A DNA stretch of 6,606 nucleotides from Alphaproteobacteria bacterium. Its GTDB lineage: Bacteria; Pseudomonadota; Alphaproteobacteria; Rhodospirillales; Magnetospirillaceae. How positions within the stretch are numbered: position 1 is the stretch's first letter; each line of letters begins with the position of its first letter. Positions 6,491-6,606 of this stretch are shown in pieces. Made by a program: the position numbers and the translations under genes. The notes under the pieces are model-generated. The model had not been told where the DNA came from. It searched no databases and was given only the letters and a program-made list of their open reading frames with translations. Location: positions 1 to 6,606 of the forward strand of contig JADFZP010000035.1 of assembly GCA_015232485.1 (NCBI GenBank). The letters are read 5' to 3'.

Positions 6491-6515
6491 CCTAAAGACG
6501 GCCGGCGGCTTTAGG
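6491..6515 (-). terminator. Hairpin over the stop codon of the upstream gene
   Basis: A perfect 7-bp inverted repeat (6491-6497 with 6509-6515, 11-base loop) includes the TAA stop of the right-edge gene at 6511-6513. In the minus direction no T-run follows, so it is not a classical intrinsic terminator. It may weaken read-through into cimA or protect the upstream mRNA end. Confidence 0.35.
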
Positions 6516-6606
6516 ACAACCTGCGCATCTCGTCGTAAACGGCGCCATCGTTGCGGTTGCCGATCAAGGGCACCTTGAGGGTGTCGCCTTCGGCGTCGAT
6601 GGCGAA
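6511..6606 (-). CDS. C-terminal end of an unrecognised protein (partial)
   Basis: The last 31 codons of a minus-strand gene run from the window edge to a TAA at 6511-6513. The visible tail contains LKVPLIGNRNDGAVYDEM, with mixed charge and no cysteine, and has coding-like codon use with G or C in most third positions. I do not recognise the family from this fragment. It ends 83 bases before the cimA ATG, in the same direction, with a hairpin at its stop codon, so it could be a separate transcript or the head of the same one. Confidence 0.6.
   Translation of the reverse strand, partial: FAIDAEGDTLKVPLIGNRNDGAVYDEMRRLS

Noticed and set aside
5234..6514. A 426-codon open frame on the plus strand opposite cimA
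   Set aside because: It is antisense to a well-supported citramalate synthase, shows no domain motifs, and has the same mirror composition.

Overview
The window is GC-rich, and every gene I can support is read from the minus strand. From right to left, in transcription order, these are: the last 31 codons of an unrecognised gene, then cimA, trmJ and bluB, a large hybrid sensor histidine kinase, and rpsD followed by a strong intrinsic terminator. The S4 sequence (cysteine-free, alphaproteobacterial style), the (R)-citramalate synthase, the aerobic BluB and the FixL-type PAS domains together suggest an alphaproteobacterium, perhaps of the Rhodospirillales (Magnetospirillum-like). This placement is an inference from protein style, not from a search.

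The right half (about 3418-6427) is a tightly packed three-gene unit. The cimA stop shares one base with the trmJ start (TGATG), and the trmJ stop overlaps the bluB start (ATGA). They are therefore probably co-transcribed and translationally coupled. The unit links isoleucine precursor synthesis (citramalate), tRNA ribose methylation, and synthesis of the lower ligand of vitamin B12.

The middle (915-3314) is a 799-residue hybrid kinase: one N-terminal membrane segment, three PAS domains, HisKA, HATPase and a C-terminal receiver. PAS1 and PAS2 are an ungapped tandem duplication with a period of exactly 128 residues. Both keep the His and Arg that hold heme and O2 in FixL, so the protein may be a double-heme gas sensor. 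This is the most interesting item in the window. No DNA-binding response regulator or HPt gene lies beside it.

The left part (about 107-918) holds rpsD with its own clear sigma70-type promoter, whose -35 box contains the kinase stop codon. It has a leader of about 107 nt with a perfect hairpin and an in-frame upstream ATG, and ends in a bidirectional-looking terminator. The first ~100 bases contain no gene I recognise. I see no mobile element, CRISPR array, tRNA, rRNA or clearly novel multi-gene system; most of the window is ordinary chromosomal core sequence.
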